Origin: Thermohalobaculum sp039805905 | Lineage (GTDB): Bacteria > Pseudomonadota > Alphaproteobacteria > Rhodobacterales > Rhodobacteraceae | Assembly: GCA_039805905.1 (NCBI GenBank) | Contig: JBDIVM010000013.1 | Span: 54,353-118,352 of the forward strand | Direction: 5' to 3' | DNA: 64,000 nucleotides | Shown here: positions 57,562 through 64,000 of the stretch, one piece after another | How positions within the stretch are numbered: the first letter of the stretch is position 1 | Layout: every line of letters begins with the position of its first letter | Notes under the pieces: model-generated | The model's database searches: none | Told to the model about the DNA's origin: nothing | Seen by the model: the letters and a program-made list of their open reading frames with translations, nothing else | Position numbers and translations under genes: made by a program

Positions 57562-58664
57562 TGAGGATCCGGAGGATCGAGAGCTTCGCCGACGAATTCA
57601 TCGGCTTCGTGCGGGTGACCGACGAGGAAGGGCGGCAGGGCTGGGGCCAGGTCTCGACCTATCACGCTGACATCACCCAGCAGGTGCTGCACCGGCAGGT
57701 GGCGCCCTGGGTGCTGGGCAAGGACACGACCGATCTCGACGACCTCATGGACATCGTGACCGAGCGCGAGCACAAGTTCCCCGGCTCGTATCTGCGCCGG
57801 GCCATGGCCGGGTTCGACACCGCGGTCTGGGACCTGCGCGGCAAGATCGCGGGCAAGCCGGTGGTCGAGCTCCTGGGCGGCACGCCGGGGCGGCTGCGCG
57901 CCTATGCCTCGTCGATGAAGCGCGACATCACGCCTGCGGACGAGGCGGCGCGGCTGAAGCGGCTGCGCGACGAGCAGGGCTTCGACGCCTTCAAGGTGCG
58001 CGTCGGGGCGGAGGTCGGCCGCGACCGCGACGAATGGCCGGGGCGGACCGAGGACATCATCCCGACGATCCGCCGCGCGCTCGGCCCGGATGTCGCGCTG
58101 CTCGTCGATGCCAACAGCTGCTTTTCGCCGCAGCGGGCGATCGAGGTCGGACGGATGCTCGAGGCCGAGGGTTACGGACACTACGAGGAGCCCTGCCCCT
58201 ACTGGGAGATGGAGCAGACCAGGCAGGTGGCCGATGCGCTGGAGATCGACGTGGCGGGCGGCGAGCAGGACTGCGACCTCGGCCTCTGGAAGCGCATGAT
58301 CGAGATGCGCGCGGTCGACATCGCGCAGCCGGACATCCTCTATCTCGGTGGCATCTGCCGGACGCTGCGCGTCTGCCGCATGGCCGCGGCGGCGGGCATG
58401 CCGGTGACGCCGCACTGCGCCAACTGGGGGCTGGTGACGCTGTTCACCATGCATCTGCTGAAGGCGATCCCGAATGCCGGGAAGTATCTGGAATTCTCGA
58501 TCGAGGGGCCGGACTACTACCCCTGGCAGGAGGGGCTCTACGTCGCCTCGCCCTATGGCGTCGAGGACGGCCACGTCACCATCACCGACGCGCCGGGCTG
58601 GGGCGTGGAGGTGCACCCGGAATGGCTGGCGAAGTCGCGGTACCGGGTCAGCGAGCAGGGCTGA
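57561..58664 (+). CDS. Mandelate racemase/muconate lactonizing enzyme family protein (enolase superfamily)
   Basis: A 367-residue enolase-superfamily enzyme that abstracts a proton alpha to a carboxylate. The second-strand base is in FDAFKVRVG. The metal ligands are Asp in LLVDANSCFS, Glu in HYEEPCPYWE and Glu in VAGGEQD. His in VTPHCANWG is placed like the MR-group base. It may be a sugar-acid dehydratase or a racemase. ATG 57561 overlaps the GMC stop, with GGGAGGGAGAG just before. Confidence 0.9.
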   Translation: MRIRRIESFADEFIGFVRVTDEEGRQGWGQVSTYHADITQQVLHRQVAPWVLGKDTTDLDDLMDIVTEREHKFPGSYLRRAMAGFDTAVWDLRGKIAGKPVVELLGGTPGRLRAYASSMKRDITPADEAARLKRLRDEQGFDAFKVRVGAEVGRDRDEWPGRTEDIIPTIRRALGPDVALLVDANSCFSPQRAIEVGRMLEAEGYGHYEEPCPYWEMEQTRQVADALEIDVAGGEQDCDLGLWKRMIEMRAVDIAQPDILYLGGICRTLRVCRMAAAAGMPVTPHCANWGLVTLFTMHLLKAIPNAGKYLEFSIEGPDYYPWQEGLYVASPYGVEDGHVTITDAPGWGVEVHPEWLAKSRYRVSEQG

Positions 58665-58671
58665 GCCGGCG

Positions 58672-59724
58672 TCAGCGCCCGCTGCCGGTGCCGACCGCCT
58701 CGGCGACGCTGCGGAAGCCGTCGCGGGCGAGCAGCCGGTCGAGGCCGCGGGCGATGCGGGCCGGCAGGCCGATGCCGCCATAGACCATCGCGGTGTAGAG
58801 CTGCACCGCGCTCGCTCCGGCGCGGATCTTGGCATAGGCCTGTTCCGCCGTCGCCACCCCGCCGACCCCGATCAGCGGCAGGCGGCCCTCGGTCAGGCGG
58901 TAGATCAGCCGCAGCACCTCGGTCGAGCGGGCGAACAGCGGCTGGCCGGAGAGGCCGCCGGCCTCGGCCCGGTGTCGGCTCGTGAGCCCGTCCCGCGCGA
59001 GCGTGGTGTTGGTGGCGATCACGCCGTCGAGCCCGTGCGCCTCCGCCAGTTCGGCGATGCCGGCGAGCTCGATCTCGGCGAGGTCCGGGGCGATCTTCAG
59101 GAACACCGGCTTGCCACCGCCGAGCCCGGCCTTGGCCTCCATCACCCGCGCGAGCAGCGCGTCGAGCGCCTCGCGCCCCTGCAGGTCGCGCAGCCGCTCG
59201 GTGTTCGGCGACGAGACGTTGACGGTGAAGAAATCGGCATGCGGCCAGAGATGCCTGAGCACGGTCACGTAGTCCTGCGCCCGGTCGGCGCTGTCCTTGT
59301 TGGCGCCGAGATTGACGCCGACCACCCCGGCCCCGCGCGCCGCCGCCAGCCGCGGCGCGACCGCCTCCATGCCCGCGTTGTTGAAGCCGAAACGGTTGAT
59401 CGCGGCGCGGTCCTCGGCCAGTCGGAACAGGCGCGGGCGCGGGTTGCCGGGCTGCGGCCGGGGCGTGACGGCGCCGATCTCGATGAACCCCGGGCCGGCG
59501 GCCAGCGCCGCGCGCACGGCGTCCGCGTTCTTGTCGAAGCCCGCGGCGATGCCGACCGGGTTCGGCAGGGCCAGCCCGGCGAGCGTGGTCGCCAGCCGGG
59601 GTGAGGTGACCGGGCCACCCTGCGGCCCGAGCCCGGCATTCAATGCCTTCAGCGCCAGCCCGTGCGCCGCCTCCGGGTCGAGGCAGCGCAACAGCGCAAG
59701 CCCCGCCCGCTCGACCAGGCTCAT
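58672..59724 (-). CDS. pyrD: Dihydroorotate dehydrogenase (quinone), class 2
   Basis: Oxidises dihydroorotate to orotate with quinone in pyrimidine synthesis (350 aa). It has NPVGIAAGFDKNADAV, the FMN/substrate loop GFNNAGME and the catalytic-Ser segment FTVNVSSPNTERLRDLQ typical of class 2. The N-terminal helix LALLRCLDPEAAHGLAL is the membrane-association part. ATG 59724 overlaps the DUF952 stop (ATGA). Confidence 0.95.
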   Translation of the reverse strand: MSLVERAGLALLRCLDPEAAHGLALKALNAGLGPQGGPVTSPRLATTLAGLALPNPVGIAAGFDKNADAVRAALAAGPGFIEIGAVTPRPQPGNPRPRLFRLAEDRAAINRFGFNNAGMEAVAPRLAAARGAGVVGVNLGANKDSADRAQDYVTVLRHLWPHADFFTVNVSSPNTERLRDLQGREALDALLARVMEAKAGLGGGKPVFLKIAPDLAEIELAGIAELAEAHGLDGVIATNTTLARDGLTSRHRAEAGGLSGQPLFARSTEVLRLIYRLTEGRLPLIGVGGVATAEQAYAKIRAGASAVQLYTAMVYGGIGLPARIARGLDRLLARDGFRSVAEAVGTGSGR

Positions 59725-60065
59725 CCCGCCGCCTCCGCCGGAATCCGGTGCGCCCCGTCCGGGCCGATCGGCAGCGCCCGCGCCCAGGCGATGTCGGCGA
59801 GGCGGAGCGGGCCGTAGAGATGCGGGAACAGCTCGCCGCCGCGCGCCGGCTCCCACCTCAGCGCGGCGCCGAGCCGCGCGGGGTCGACGGCGGCAAGCAC
59901 CAGGTCGCCCTGCCCGCCGAAATGTCTGGCCGCGGTGGCCGCAAGCTGTCCGCCGGTCGAGAAATGGATGAACCCGTCCGCGAGATCGACCGGCGCGCCG
60001 GAGGTGCTGCCGGCCGCGTTGAGCGCCGCCCACTCCTCGGCGGTCAGGATCTTGTAGATCATCAT
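59721..60065 (-). CDS. DUF952 domain-containing protein
   Basis: A 114-residue soluble protein of the DUF952 family, with IYKILTAEEWAAL at the start and the typical DLADGFIHFSTGGQLAATA. Function is unknown. It often accompanies pyrD in alphaproteobacteria, as here (four-base overlap). Confidence 0.88.
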   Translation of the reverse strand: MMIYKILTAEEWAALNAAGSTSGAPVDLADGFIHFSTGGQLAATAARHFGGQGDLVLAAVDPARLGAALRWEPARGGELFPHLYGPLRLADIAWARALPIGPDGAHRIPAEAAG

Positions 60066-60207
60066 GCCAGAAAGCAGTGGCTTAACGCCGCCCTGAGGTC
60101 AAGCGCGTGGCCAGCCACCGCGTCCCAGACCCTCCGCTTTGCCCCGGGCGTTCGGCGGGGAAACGGTCCACCGGACCGTTTCCTGACCAGCCTCACCCAG
60201 TTCCCGG

Positions 60208-61149
60208 TCAGCCTTGCGGCGTCATCACCCGGCGCGCCTTGCTGCGCTCCAGCCCGAGCTGGCGCTCGCGGTAGATGATGATCAGCCCGGCGATCACCAC
60301 CAGCGCCGCGCCTGCCAGCATCGGCACGGTCGGGGCCTCGGCGAAGACGAACCAGCCGACAGCCAGCGCCAGCAGCATCGAGGTGTATTCGAAGGGCGCG
60401 ATCACCGCCGTGTCGGCATGTCGGTAGCTCGCGGTCAGAAGGATCTGGCCGAGCCCGCCGAGCAGCCCGGCAGCGACCAGGATGGCCGCCTCCTGCACTG
60501 TCGGCATCGTCCAGCCGAGCGGCAGGGTCAGCAGCCCCGCCACCGAACAGGTCAGCGAGAAGTAGAACACCACCGCCGTCGTCGTCTCGGTCTGCACCAG
60601 CTTGCGCACCAGGCAGGCCGACAGTGCCGCGAAGGTCGCCGACAGCAGCATCGCCATGGCCCCGACCGTCTCCTGCGTCGTCGCCCCCGCGTCACCGATC
60701 ACCGAGAGGCGCGGATAGAGCACGATGATCACCCCGACGAGGCCCAGCGCCACGGCGCCGAGCCGATAGGCGCGGATCGCCTCGCCGAGAAACATGGCGG
60801 CGAGGATGGTGACCAGGAGCGGCGACGCATAGCCGATGGCGGTGACCTCGGGCAGCGGCAGGAGGCCGAGCGCGGTGAAGCTCAGCCCCATCGAGACCGC
60901 TCCCACCAGCCCGCGCCAGACATGGCCGATGCTGTTGACCGTCCCGAGCCCGCGGCCGAGCTGCCCGCGCCAGGCGAGCCAGCCGAGGATCACCGGGATG
61001 GCGAAGAACGACCGGAAGAACACGATCTGCCCGGTCGGGATGTGGATCGACACGACCTTGATGCAGGTCGACATCGCCATGAACACCCCGACCGACAGCA
61101 CCTTCAGCGCGATGCCGCGGCCCGGATTTGGCTCGGGCGCGTCAGCCAT
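60208..61149 (-). CDS. EamA/DMT family transporter
   Basis: A 313-residue drug/metabolite transporter with two EamA repeats and about ten membrane helices. It includes ISIHIPTGQIVFFRSFFAIP-like entry sequences and GLLGGLGQILLTASYRHAD, typical of the second half. It probably exports an amino acid or similar metabolite. The substrate is unknown. Confidence 0.9.
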   Translation of the reverse strand: MADAPEPNPGRGIALKVLSVGVFMAMSTCIKVVSIHIPTGQIVFFRSFFAIPVILGWLAWRGQLGRGLGTVNSIGHVWRGLVGAVSMGLSFTALGLLPLPEVTAIGYASPLLVTILAAMFLGEAIRAYRLGAVALGLVGVIIVLYPRLSVIGDAGATTQETVGAMAMLLSATFAALSACLVRKLVQTETTTAVVFYFSLTCSVAGLLTLPLGWTMPTVQEAAILVAAGLLGGLGQILLTASYRHADTAVIAPFEYTSMLLALAVGWFVFAEAPTVPMLAGAALVVIAGLIIIYRERQLGLERSKARRVMTPQG

Positions 61150-61257
61150 CTGCGCCGCAATCCGGGCTGGCGCGGCCGCCAGGGCCGCCGCGGGTCGCGC
61201 AGACGTCGCGGCGTCCCGCGACCACCCCCCGGCCCGCCTTCCGCGCCCCCGGCACGG

Positions 61258-62157
61258 CTACTCGGGCAGCGCCACGAGCGAGTAGAACAGCACCACCTCG
61301 GGCCCCGGCTTGCCGAAGTGCTTGGCAAAGATCTGGTAGATCGCGCCGCTCCGGTAGATGTGGCTGAGCGCCCGGTCGATCGCCAGCCGCAGCTCCTCGT
61401 CGCCCCGCGGCAGCGCCAGGGCATAGGGTTCCGAGGTGAACGTGTTGCGCGAGATCAGGAGGTCGTCGGCCTTGTCCGAGGCCAAGCGCTGGGCGGTCAG
61501 GATCGCCCTGTCGCCGAAATAGGCGTCCAGCTCGCCTGCGGCGACGGCGGCGATCCCGGCCGCATGGTCATCGACCGGGACCACGGTCACGCCCTCGATC
61601 TTCGACAGCGGTCCCTCCTGCATCCAGGTCTCTGCCGTGGTGCCGGCGCGGACGCCAAGCTTGCGGCCCCTGAAGGCCTCGGCGATGGCGGCATGCGACA
61701 GCGCGGCCGGGCCGCCCTTGACGAGGATCTCGTGCAGGAGTTCGGGCGCGCCCTTGGCGACCACCGCGCCGATCCCGGTGGAATAGACCGGGATCGAGAA
61801 CCCCATCGTCTCGCGCCGCGTCAGCGTCGCCGTTGTGGCGCCGCAGAGCACGTCGATCTCGCCTGCCGCGAGCTTCTGGAACCGGTCCTCGGCGGTCACC
61901 CCGACGAACTGGCCGGTCATGCCTTCGATCTTCGAGGTCGCCATGACGGCGCCGGCGATAAGCCCGCAGAGATCGACCGAGAACCCGGCCGGCTGACCGT
62001 CGACCAGCGAGGCGAAGGGCGGCGCATCGGTCCTGACGCCGAGGCGGATGTTCTTCTCGGCGACGATCCGGTCCATGGTCGCTCCCGCGATTGCGGGGCC
62101 GGCGGACAGGGCAAGGGCGAGCGCCGGGAACAGGGCGCGGGTGATGCGAATTCTCAT
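61258..62157 (-). CDS. Amino-acid ABC transporter substrate-binding protein, family 3
   Basis: A 299-residue periplasmic receptor. The N-terminus is a Sec signal (ALFPALALALSAGPAIAGA). The mature part has IRLGVRTDAPPFASLVDGQ, GFSVDLCGLI and FQKLAAGEIDVLCGATTATL, characteristic of the family. GGAGAG precedes ATG 62157. No permease gene is adjacent, so it is an orphan or serves a remote transporter. Confidence 0.88.
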   Translation of the reverse strand: MRIRITRALFPALALALSAGPAIAGATMDRIVAEKNIRLGVRTDAPPFASLVDGQPAGFSVDLCGLIAGAVMATSKIEGMTGQFVGVTAEDRFQKLAAGEIDVLCGATTATLTRRETMGFSIPVYSTGIGAVVAKGAPELLHEILVKGGPAALSHAAIAEAFRGRKLGVRAGTTAETWMQEGPLSKIEGVTVVPVDDHAAGIAAVAAGELDAYFGDRAILTAQRLASDKADDLLISRNTFTSEPYALALPRGDEELRLAIDRALSHIYRSGAIYQIFAKHFGKPGPEVVLFYSLVALPE

Positions 62158-62289
62158 GGTGTCTCTCCGGGGAATTGCGTGGTCAAGATTGCAGGGCCGA
62201 GCAGAAGCCGGTCGACGCAACGCGCCCGGCACCGCGGAGGCGCGCCACAGTCCGCAGCCCTCTCCGGCGCGCGGACCGGTTGCCGGATG

Positions 62290-63684
62290 TCACCCCACAT
62301 GCCCCTCCTTTTTCGCCCAGGCATATGTCTCGTCGAGGCATTTCTCCATCGGCGCGAATATCTCCTCGATCTGGGCCTCGGTGATGATCATCGGCGGGCA
62401 GATGCCGATCACGTCGCCCATGTTGCGCAGGATCACCCCGTGCTTCAGGAGCTCGGCGGTCATCTTGCCGCCGACCTTGCCGAACGCCTTGAACGGTGCG
62501 GCCTTTGCCCTGTCGGGCGAGAGCTCGAGCGCGCCCATCAGCCCGACCCCGCGGGCCTCGCCGACGAGCGGATGATCGGCGAAGGACCGGATCTTCGCCT
62601 GCAGGAGCGGCGCCACCCTGCGGACATGGCCAAGGACATCGCGCTTCTGGTAGATCTCCAGCGCCTTCACGCCCACCGCGCAGCCCAGCGGGTGCCCGCC
62701 ATAGGTGTGGCCGTGGCCGAGCGAGGGGTTGCGGCCCGACTCGGCCTCGATCGCGTCCGCCATCTCGGCGTTGATCGCCACCGCGGAGAGCGGCACGTAC
62801 CCGCCGGTGAGCTGCTTCGCCATCGAGACCGAGGTCGGCCTCATCCCCAGCGTCTCGGCACCGAACCAGTTGCCGGTGCGGCCGAAGCCGCAGATCACCT
62901 CGTCGTCGATGAACAGGATGTCGTACTTGCGCAGCACCGCGCCGACCGCCTCGAAATAGCCCTTCGGCGGCACGATCACTCCGCCCGCGCCCATCACCGG
63001 CTCGGCGATGAAGGCAGCCACCGTCTCGGGTCCCTCGGCCAGGATCAGCGCCTCGAGATCGGCGGCGCAGCGCTTCGCGAACTCCGCCTCGGTCTCGCCC
63101 GGCATGCCCTCGCGCCAGTAGTGCGGTGTGGTGGTGTGCTTGACGAAGTCGAAGGGCAGGTTGAAATGGTGGTGGTTGAGCGGCAGTCCGGTCAGCGAGG
63201 CGGTGACCAGCGTCACTCCGTGATAGGCGCGCCGGCGCGAGATGATCTTCTTCTTCTCGGGCTTGCCGAGGCCGTTCATCATGTACCAGATCAGCTTGAC
63301 TTGGGTGTCGTTCGCCTCGGACCCGCTGGAGCAGTAGTGCACGCGGGCCATCGGCACCGGGTAGAGCTCCTTGATCTTCTCGGCCAGCTCGATGGCGGGC
63401 TCGTGGGTGCGACCGCCGAAGAGGTGATAATAGGGCAGCCTGTGGAGCTGCTCGGTGGCGGCGTCGATCAGCTCCTGATCGCCGAAGCCGAGGCCGCAGC
63501 ACCAGAGTCCGGCCAGTCCCTCGATGTACTTCCGGCCCTGGTCGTCATAGACATAGACCCCCTCGCCGCGCTCGATCAGGTGGGCGCCGACCTGCCGGTG
63601 GGTCACCGCGTTGGTGTAGGGGTGCAGCAGCGCCTCGATGTCGCGCATCTGCGCGTTCGAGAGGGGGGCGCGGTCGTGGGCCAT
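62290..63684 (-). CDS. Class III aminotransferase (omega-amino acid/diamine type)
   Basis: A 464-residue PLP enzyme that moves an amino group, usually from an omega-amine to pyruvate. PLP-site elements are YCSSGSEAND, LFIDDEVICGFGRTG and the Schiff-base Lys in VSMAKQLTGGYVPLSA. Length fits the beta-alanine or taurine type aminotransferases. It stands between the binding-protein gene and groL in the same direction. Confidence 0.92.
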   Translation of the reverse strand: MAHDRAPLSNAQMRDIEALLHPYTNAVTHRQVGAHLIERGEGVYVYDDQGRKYIEGLAGLWCCGLGFGDQELIDAATEQLHRLPYYHLFGGRTHEPAIELAEKIKELYPVPMARVHYCSSGSEANDTQVKLIWYMMNGLGKPEKKKIISRRRAYHGVTLVTASLTGLPLNHHHFNLPFDFVKHTTTPHYWREGMPGETEAEFAKRCAADLEALILAEGPETVAAFIAEPVMGAGGVIVPPKGYFEAVGAVLRKYDILFIDDEVICGFGRTGNWFGAETLGMRPTSVSMAKQLTGGYVPLSAVAINAEMADAIEAESGRNPSLGHGHTYGGHPLGCAVGVKALEIYQKRDVLGHVRRVAPLLQAKIRSFADHPLVGEARGVGLMGALELSPDRAKAAPFKAFGKVGGKMTAELLKHGVILRNMGDVIGICPPMIITEAQIEEIFAPMEKCLDETYAWAKKEGHVG

Positions 63685-63805
63685 GGGAGATCCTCCGGCT
63701 TGCGGGTGTCGCGCTAGGGATACCGCGAGTCGCGGGGATGCGCCAGCGGGGGGGCATGAGAGATTTCATTTGCGATGCGGTGGGTCCGGAACCCGGATGC
63801 GAAAC

Positions 63806-63831
63806 GGGCCGCTCCCGTGCGGGAGCGGCCC
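63806..63831 (-). terminator. Terminator hairpin downstream of groL
   Basis: GGGCCGCTCCC (63806-63816) and GGGAGCGGCCC (63821-63831) form a perfect 11-bp stem with a 4-base loop 29 bases past the groL stop. On the minus strand GTTTCG follows, a weak T-run. Confidence 0.75.
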
Positions 63832-63859
63832 CTCGATTCATGCAGCGGGCGCGGCGTGA

Positions 63860-64000
63860 TTACATCATGCCGTCCATGCCGCCCATGCCGCCCATGCCGC
63901 CGCCCGGCATGGCGTCCTTCTTCTCCGGCTTCTCGGCCACCATCGCCTCGGTGGTGATGAGCAGGCCGGCGACCGAAGCGGCGTCCTCGAGCGCGGTGCG
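63860..64000 (-). CDS. groL: Chaperonin GroEL, C-terminal end (cut by window edge)
   Basis: The last 46 codons of GroEL. The reverse strand encodes TALEDAASVAGLLITTEAMV followed by PEKKDAMPGGG and the Gly-Gly-Met repeat tail ending MDGMM. The remainder lies beyond the right edge. Confidence 0.97.
   Translation of the reverse strand, partial: RTALEDAASVAGLLITTEAMVAEKPEKKDAMPGGGMGGMGGMDGMM

Noticed and set aside
60214..63717. A plus-strand open frame of over 1100 codons opposite the EamA, binding-protein and aminotransferase genes
   Set aside because: Antisense shadow with His/Arg/Gln-rich composition and no domain; three good genes lie on the other strand.

Overview
The window is GC-rich chromosomal DNA that most resembles an alphaproteobacterium, probably Rhodobacterales or a close relative. 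This placement is inferred from gene content: several peptide-type ABC transporters, an MttB-like methyltransferase beside a GlxA-type regulator, small TadE/TadG genes, a MotA/MotB-like pair with a long coiled coil, and the style of the palindromic intergenic repeats. No rRNA is present. There is one tRNA, one TPP riboswitch and the 3' end of groL at the right edge. I see no phage, no insertion sequence and no CRISPR array.

Layout. 1-8.0 kb: a peptide/opine-type ABC importer (ATPase cut by the left edge, two permeases, Tat-exported binding protein), then an MttB-like methyltransferase divergent from a GlxA/AraC regulator and a D-2-hydroxyacid dehydrogenase. 8.1-15.1 kb: a GST, a three-domain VTT-PAP2-LssY membrane protein, an FkbM methyltransferase, a Cys/Met-metabolism PLP enzyme, an MFS permease and a DUF2189 membrane protein. 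15.2-20.0 kb: a membrane-anchored SARP-like regulator of unusual architecture, divergent from a cadherin/FG-GAP propeller protein. 20.0-24.7 kb: a thioredoxin-fold protein, an Fe(II)/2OG oxygenase, three TadE/TadG-like genes and a tRNA(CAU). 24.8-31.1 kb: a complete dipeptide ABC importer operon with an M19 dipeptidase.

31.4-36.3 kb is the most unusual part. An ECF sigma factor and its membrane anti-sigma factor lie divergent from four exported proteins that are mostly low complexity (Pro/Ala-, Gly- and Ala-rich). These genes share modules. The anti-sigma periplasmic domain recurs as a free 106-aa secreted protein. Two of the exported proteins end in the same C-terminal motif, and two share the same N-terminal leader. 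I read this as a candidate undescribed cell-envelope sensing and matrix locus.

36.3-39.8 kb: thiBPQ thiamine importer under a TPP riboswitch. 39.8-48.5 kb: a small membrane protein, a predicted outer-membrane protein, two alpha/beta hydrolases, a MotA/MotB-like pair, alanine dehydrogenase and a cupin. 48.5-52.3 kb: an AT-rich island with a perfect 19-bp palindrome, followed by an orphan 712-aa binding protein and a sugar-transfer ATP-grasp protein. 52.3-64 kb: inositol monophosphatase, EF-P, a DNA methyltransferase fused to a nuclease-like domain with an AT-rich middle, a GMC oxidoreductase with an enolase-superfamily enzyme, PyrD, DUF952, an EamA exporter, an amino-acid binding protein, a class III aminotransferase and the groL 3' end.

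Many genes overlap by 1-4 bases (TGATG, ATGA, GTGA), which supports the operon assignments. Start codons were set by ribosome binding sites where visible. Function names rest on recognisable motifs, not on database searches.
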